A stretch of DNA of 11,701 bases from Candidatus Altarchaeales archaeon (lineage in GTDB: Archaea; Altiarchaeota; Altiarchaeia; IMC4; SCGC-AAA252-I15), in contig VGJA01000012.1 of assembly GCA_016867655.1 (NCBI GenBank), positions 1-11,701 of the forward strand. Direction: 5' to 3'. Below the pieces are notes generated by a model, which worked only from the letters and a program-made list of their open reading frames with translations, had not been told where the DNA came from and did not search any database. Shown here piece after piece: positions 9,027 through 11,701 of this stretch. How positions within the stretch are numbered: the stretch's first letter is position 1; each line of letters starts with the position of its first letter. Made by a program: the position numbers and the translations under genes.

Positions 9027-10457
9027 ATGAACCTTGAGTTCCTAAGACCCTTCATAAAATACCTGCCTGAAGTAAAACTCCCCGGAAGGCATGTCGCATT
9101 CAAGGAAAAACTGTTCTGGACCTCTCTTGCATTGGTCTTATTCTTTATCATGGGCGTCATCTACCCATACGGCGTCACAGTTGAAAAGCTTGAGGAGTCT
9201 ATAAGAGGGTTCAGCCAACTGCAGTTGATTTTCGCCAGCTCCATGGGAAGCATCACCTCAGCCGGAATAGGACCAATAGTTACGGCGTCCATCATACTAC
9301 AGCTTCTGGTTGGAGCCAAGATGATTGACATCGACTTGAAGAAGCCTGAAGGAAAAGCCCTCTTCCAAGGAACACAGAAGATTCTAACAATAGTGATAGC
9401 GTTCTTCGAAGCCTGGGCTTTGGTGAACTTCACCCACATGGTAGATATCTCATCCACAAATCCGGCCGGAACACTGGAATACACCCGTAATACACCCTTG
9501 TTCCTGTTCACAGTGCTCCAAATAGCCTTGGGTTCGATACTATTGATGTATCTAGACGAAGTGGTTTCAAAATGGGGCATAGGCTCTGGAATAAGCTTGT
9601 TCATCGCAGGCGGAGTCTCGCAGACCATAATAACAGCCTCAATCAACCCCCTAAAAGAGGCTTCAGGCCGTTTTGCAGGAGTGATACCCAACTTTTTGGA
9701 GCAAATGATGCTCGGAAACTTCGACATAATGCTGCTTGCCTCAATATTCACGACAATACTGGTCTTCCTGATAGTGTCGTTTGGCGAGTCAATGCGCCTT
9801 GAAATACCGCTTTCCTATGGAGGCATAAGAGGCGTTGGAGGCAGATATCCATTAAGATTCTTCTATGTATCCAACATCCCCGTAATCCTAACTGTAGCAC
9901 TTTTGAGCAACGTCCAACTGTGGGCCGGCTTCTTTGGAGTCGACATCAACAACCCGGCAACCGACATGAGCATGATGCAGAATATAGTTTACCAAATTGC
10001 CTCAAAGATCACCATGGGCGAGCTACACGGCATTTTGATTCCAAGCCAGTGGAACATGTTGTTGGACTCTAGGATAATACTACACCTAATAATCTACCTG
10101 ATAGTCTTCATAGCATTCTGCATGCTCTTCGGCAAGTTCTGGGTTTCCACCACCGGCTTGGACTCGGAGTCCATATCCAAGCAAATACAAGAAGGCGGAA
10201 TGCAGATTCCAGGCTTCAGACGCGACTACAGGATAATAAAAACCGTCCTCGATAGGTATATCCCACAGATAACAATTATGAGCAGCATCGCCGTAGGTTT
10301 TGTTGCAGTCGGCGCAGACCTAATGGGCGCGATAGGAAGCGGAACCGGAATACTCCTGACTGTAGGAATCCTCTACAGGCTGTATGAAGACATACAAAAA
10401 GAACAAATGGCTGGCGTTTCACCCTGGATTAGAAAAATGATGGGGAGAGAAGAATAG
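9027..10457 (+). CDS. secY: Protein translocase channel subunit SecY
   Basis: SecY forms the membrane pore of the Sec61/SecYE translocase, which exports unfolded proteins and inserts membrane proteins. The 476 residues are in the archaeal range (about 430-490), and about ten hydrophobic segments are visible: near 28-48, 75-95, 112-135, 155-175, 185-205, 233-252, 280-298, 346-366, 405-425 and 430-450. The segment SSMGSITSAGIGPIVTASII (about 70-89), leading into LQLLVGA, is the conserved plug and second-helix region. The cytosolic loop with SFGESMRLEIPLSYGGIRGV after segment 6 and the loop with GGMQIPGFRRDYRIIKTVLD before RYIP are the ribosome and SRP-receptor contact loops of the family. It keeps its place after rpl15, but adk, often next in archaea, is absent. 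The last base of the stop codon is the first base of a tandem repeat. Confidence 0.97.
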   Translation: MNLEFLRPFIKYLPEVKLPGRHVAFKEKLFWTSLALVLFFIMGVIYPYGVTVEKLEESIRGFSQLQLIFASSMGSITSAGIGPIVTASIILQLLVGAKMIDIDLKKPEGKALFQGTQKILTIVIAFFEAWALVNFTHMVDISSTNPAGTLEYTRNTPLFLFTVLQIALGSILLMYLDEVVSKWGIGSGISLFIAGGVSQTIITASINPLKEASGRFAGVIPNFLEQMMLGNFDIMLLASIFTTILVFLIVSFGESMRLEIPLSYGGIRGVGGRYPLRFFYVSNIPVILTVALLSNVQLWAGFFGVDINNPATDMSMMQNIVYQIASKITMGELHGILIPSQWNMLLDSRIILHLIIYLIVFIAFCMLFGKFWVSTTGLDSESISKQIQEGGMQIPGFRRDYRIIKTVLDRYIPQITIMSSIAVGFVAVGADLMGAIGSGTGILLTVGILYRLYEDIQKEQMAGVSPWIRKMMGREE

Positions 10458-10530
10458 TTTTCGCGGGTTTTCTCTTTATGGTTTTCACGGGTTTTCGCGG
10501 GTTTTCTCTTTATGGTTTTCGCGGGTTTTC
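10457..10530. repeat. 34-base tandem repeat, about 2.2 copies, GGTTTTC-rich
   Basis: Bases 10457-10486 and 10491-10520 are identical over 30 bases, giving a 34-base period; a third partial unit ends at 10530. The four joining bases are ACGG and then GCGG. Within it exact GGTTTTC occurs at 10466, 10480, 10490, 10500, 10514 and 10524, the reverse complement of the heptamer repeated in the adjacent array and in rpl30. It begins at the last base of the secY stop codon. It is not coding. Confidence 0.9.
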
Positions 10531-10539
10531 AAGTTTTCT

Positions 10540-10602
10540 GAAGACTGAAGACCGAAAACCGAAGACTGGACACTGAAAACCCAAAACCGAAAACTGAAAA
10601 CC
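10540..10602. repeat. Heptanucleotide tandem array, nine GAAAACY-like units
   Basis: From 10540 the sequence divides without gaps into nine seven-base units: GAAGACT, GAAGACC, GAAAACC, GAAGACT, GGACACT, GAAAACC, CAAAACC, GAAAACT, GAAAACC. Changes are mostly A/G or C/T transitions at positions 4 and 7. The unit is the reverse complement of the GGTTTTC core in the preceding 34-base repeat, so the two halves of the spacer are in opposite orientation. The array ends eight bases before the end of the cca stop codon on the other strand. Function unknown. Confidence 0.88.
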
Positions 10603-10607
10603 GAATA

Positions 10608-11701
10608 TTATAGAAATGTATCCAGGTATCTCCTATATTGCCTATCTTTTATTTTGAGTATTTCTTTGTCTTGCAGTATTTGCACTTTGGCTTTTCTGAA
10701 TTCCTTCCCAAAACCTCTTCTTTCTTTGAGTATCGCAGGCAGGAGTTGTTCCACATTCTTGTATTCCCTTTCTGTGTTCACCACCCAGCGGCCGTCTTTT
10801 ATATAAGGCTTGTCCTTGCTGTACTTCTCCAGAAATTTCTCTTGGTTTGAAGCATCGACGTCTATCGGCGGGCCGAGGTGGTGTTTGATTCTTGGAAGAT
10901 TCCAGACGTCAAACTCCAAAAGTATTATCGAGGTGTCTTTTTCATTGGTCCAGAAGCCGCTTCTGAATATGCTGAACTCAAACTCCTGGATTTCCTGCTT
11001 CAAGGCTTTTTCTGTTGTCCTAACCTGGTCGTAGAGCGAGTTCGGGTTGACCTTAGGGTGTTTGAAGACGAAAGCAAGTATTTTAGTCCCCCGGGTCTTT
11101 ATGTTCTTCAACAGTTCCTTCTCGCTTCTAGCCTTCTTTTCCTTTGGGAAAAAGTATTCCAATGAAGGATTCTTCAGGAATTCCGCAGCTGCGATGATGA
11201 ATTCAGCCAGCTTTTGCTTTGACACTGCTGCAGCGACATTCCTGTCCTTGTCCACAGGGTCCACTACAATCATGCTTGCGTTCGTGAAAAAGTGTTTTAA
11301 TACTTCCGGATTTTCCCACTGTTTTTCAGGGTCCAGTATTATTTCCCCGATTTTCCATTTTGCAGTGGCCTTCAGCAGGTTTTCAAACGAACCATACTCT
11401 AAAGTCAACAGTTCCACAAGATAGCCTGAAAACCCTTGGACTTTGGCTTCAGCGCCGTAAACGTTGATTCCTTTCATGAACTGCTTAACCAACCTTATAT
11501 CATTCCTCACGTTCTTGCTAGCAATGCTAGCAATCAGTCTCCTCTTTATGTAGTGCGTGTGCAAAGGAGTTCTGTCCACTGAAGAAAGCATTTTGCCGCC
11601 TGAATAGCAAGGCACGATTTCAATGACATAGCCCTTAAAATTGCCCATCACATAAGGATGCTCTGCATAGTCTATCTCGGGCTTGACTTTAAGCTTCTTG
11701 A
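10608..11701 (-). CDS. cca: CCA tRNA nucleotidyltransferase, archaeal class I (5' end outside window)
   Basis: This enzyme adds or repairs the 3' CCA end of tRNA without a nucleic-acid template. The minus-strand frame is open to the window edge, giving 363 visible residues; the ATG at 11651 is not the real start because the 16 codons before it (including YAEHPYVMG) also match the family. Roughly 80-100 N-terminal residues are missing, including the GS...SDxD part of the catalytic palm. Visible markers are YAEHPYV, IVPCY, SSVDRTPLHTHYI, KQFMKGINVYGAEAKVQGFS followed by GYLVELL, VVDPVDKDRNVAAAVSKQKL and the C-terminal tail domain with YIKDGRWVV. The residue before IVPCY is Glu, where the A. fulgidus enzyme has the third catalytic Asp. 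It converges on secY across a repeat-filled spacer. Confidence 0.95.
   Translation of the reverse strand, partial: KKLKVKPEIDYAEHPYVMGNFKGYVIEIVPCYSGGKMLSSVDRTPLHTHYIKRRLIASIASKNVRNDIRLVKQFMKGINVYGAEAKVQGFSGYLVELLTLEYGSFENLLKATAKWKIGEIILDPEKQWENPEVLKHFFTNASMIVVDPVDKDRNVAAAVSKQKLAEFIIAAAEFLKNPSLEYFFPKEKKARSEKELLKNIKTRGTKILAFVFKHPKVNPNSLYDQVRTTEKALKQEIQEFEFSIFRSGFWTNEKDTSIILLEFDVWNLPRIKHHLGPPIDVDASNQEKFLEKYSKDKPYIKDGRWVVNTEREYKNVEQLLPAILKERRGFGKEFRKAKVQILQDKEILKIKDRQYRRYLDTFL

Larger units (their letters stand above)
10457..10607. terminator. Possible bidirectional termination region between secY and cca
   Basis: This spacer lies between two convergent genes. Read in the secY direction, its first half has eight TTTT runs (within GTTTTC units from 10457 to 10538). 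Read in the cca direction, its second half has T-rich runs from the complementary GAAAACC units. Archaeal RNA polymerase can terminate at short U-runs without a hairpin, so this arrangement could stop both transcripts. The two halves could also pair through their complementary heptamers. This is inference from base composition and position. Confidence 0.35.

Noticed and set aside
10457..10602. Possible CRISPR array in the secY-cca spacer
   Set aside because: The units are adjacent (34-base and 7-base periods) with no unique spacers between repeats, and no cas gene is nearby.
10638..11424. Plus-strand open frames opposite cca
   Set aside because: They are rich in Phe, Leu and Ser and overlap the clearly conserved Cca protein, so they are shadows.

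Overview
This window is an archaeal chromosome segment. It carries the downstream half of the RNA polymerase operon, a long ribosomal-protein run of the spc type, secY, and on the opposite strand the tRNA CCA-adding enzyme. Archaeal origin is clear from the largest RNA polymerase subunit being split into A' and A'', from the archaeal/eukaryotic-only proteins eL30, eL32 and eL19, from the two-KH-domain archaeal NusA, from the class I CCA enzyme, and from TATA-box-like promoters 25-45 bases before start codons. I cannot name the lineage; the rearranged gene order and the extended, K/E-rich ribosomal proteins suggest an uncultivated lineage, possibly DPANN, but that is inference.

Layout. Positions 1-3832 hold rpoA1 (5' end outside the window), rpoA2, rpl30e and nusA, nearly without gaps. 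A 76-base gap with TATA-like sequences precedes rps12. rps12 is followed directly by rps8, rpl6, rpl32e, rpl19e, rpl18, rps5, rpl30 and rpl15 (3909-8939). An 87-base gap with a well-placed TATA box precedes secY (9027-10457). A 150-base repeat-filled spacer (10458-10607) then separates secY from the convergent cca gene (10608 to the right edge, 5' end missing). No other gap exceeds 90 bases. I see no rRNA, tRNA, CRISPR array, insertion sequence or recognisable defence gene.

How the genes work together. The left block makes the catalytic core of RNA polymerase plus a transcription-associated KH protein. The middle block makes small-subunit proteins (uS12, uS8, uS5) and large-subunit proteins (uL6, eL32, eL19, uL18, uL30, uL15). 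SecY is the membrane channel for nascent proteins, and Cca finishes tRNA 3' ends. It is a core information-processing locus, and I do not find a new multi-gene system in it.

The most unusual signal is a repeat family built on the heptamer GAAAACC (reverse complement GGTTTTC). It fills the secY-cca spacer, as a 34-base tandem repeat in one orientation followed by nine heptads in the other. It also makes up most of the first 35 codons of rpl30, where it encodes an extra N-terminal extension of ribosomal protein uL30 and flanks a cluster of strong C4/G4 hairpins. Other points worth checking are the rps12-rps8 junction, which drops the usual neighbours, and unusual residues at normally conserved sites in uS12, the RpoA1 bridge helix and Cca.
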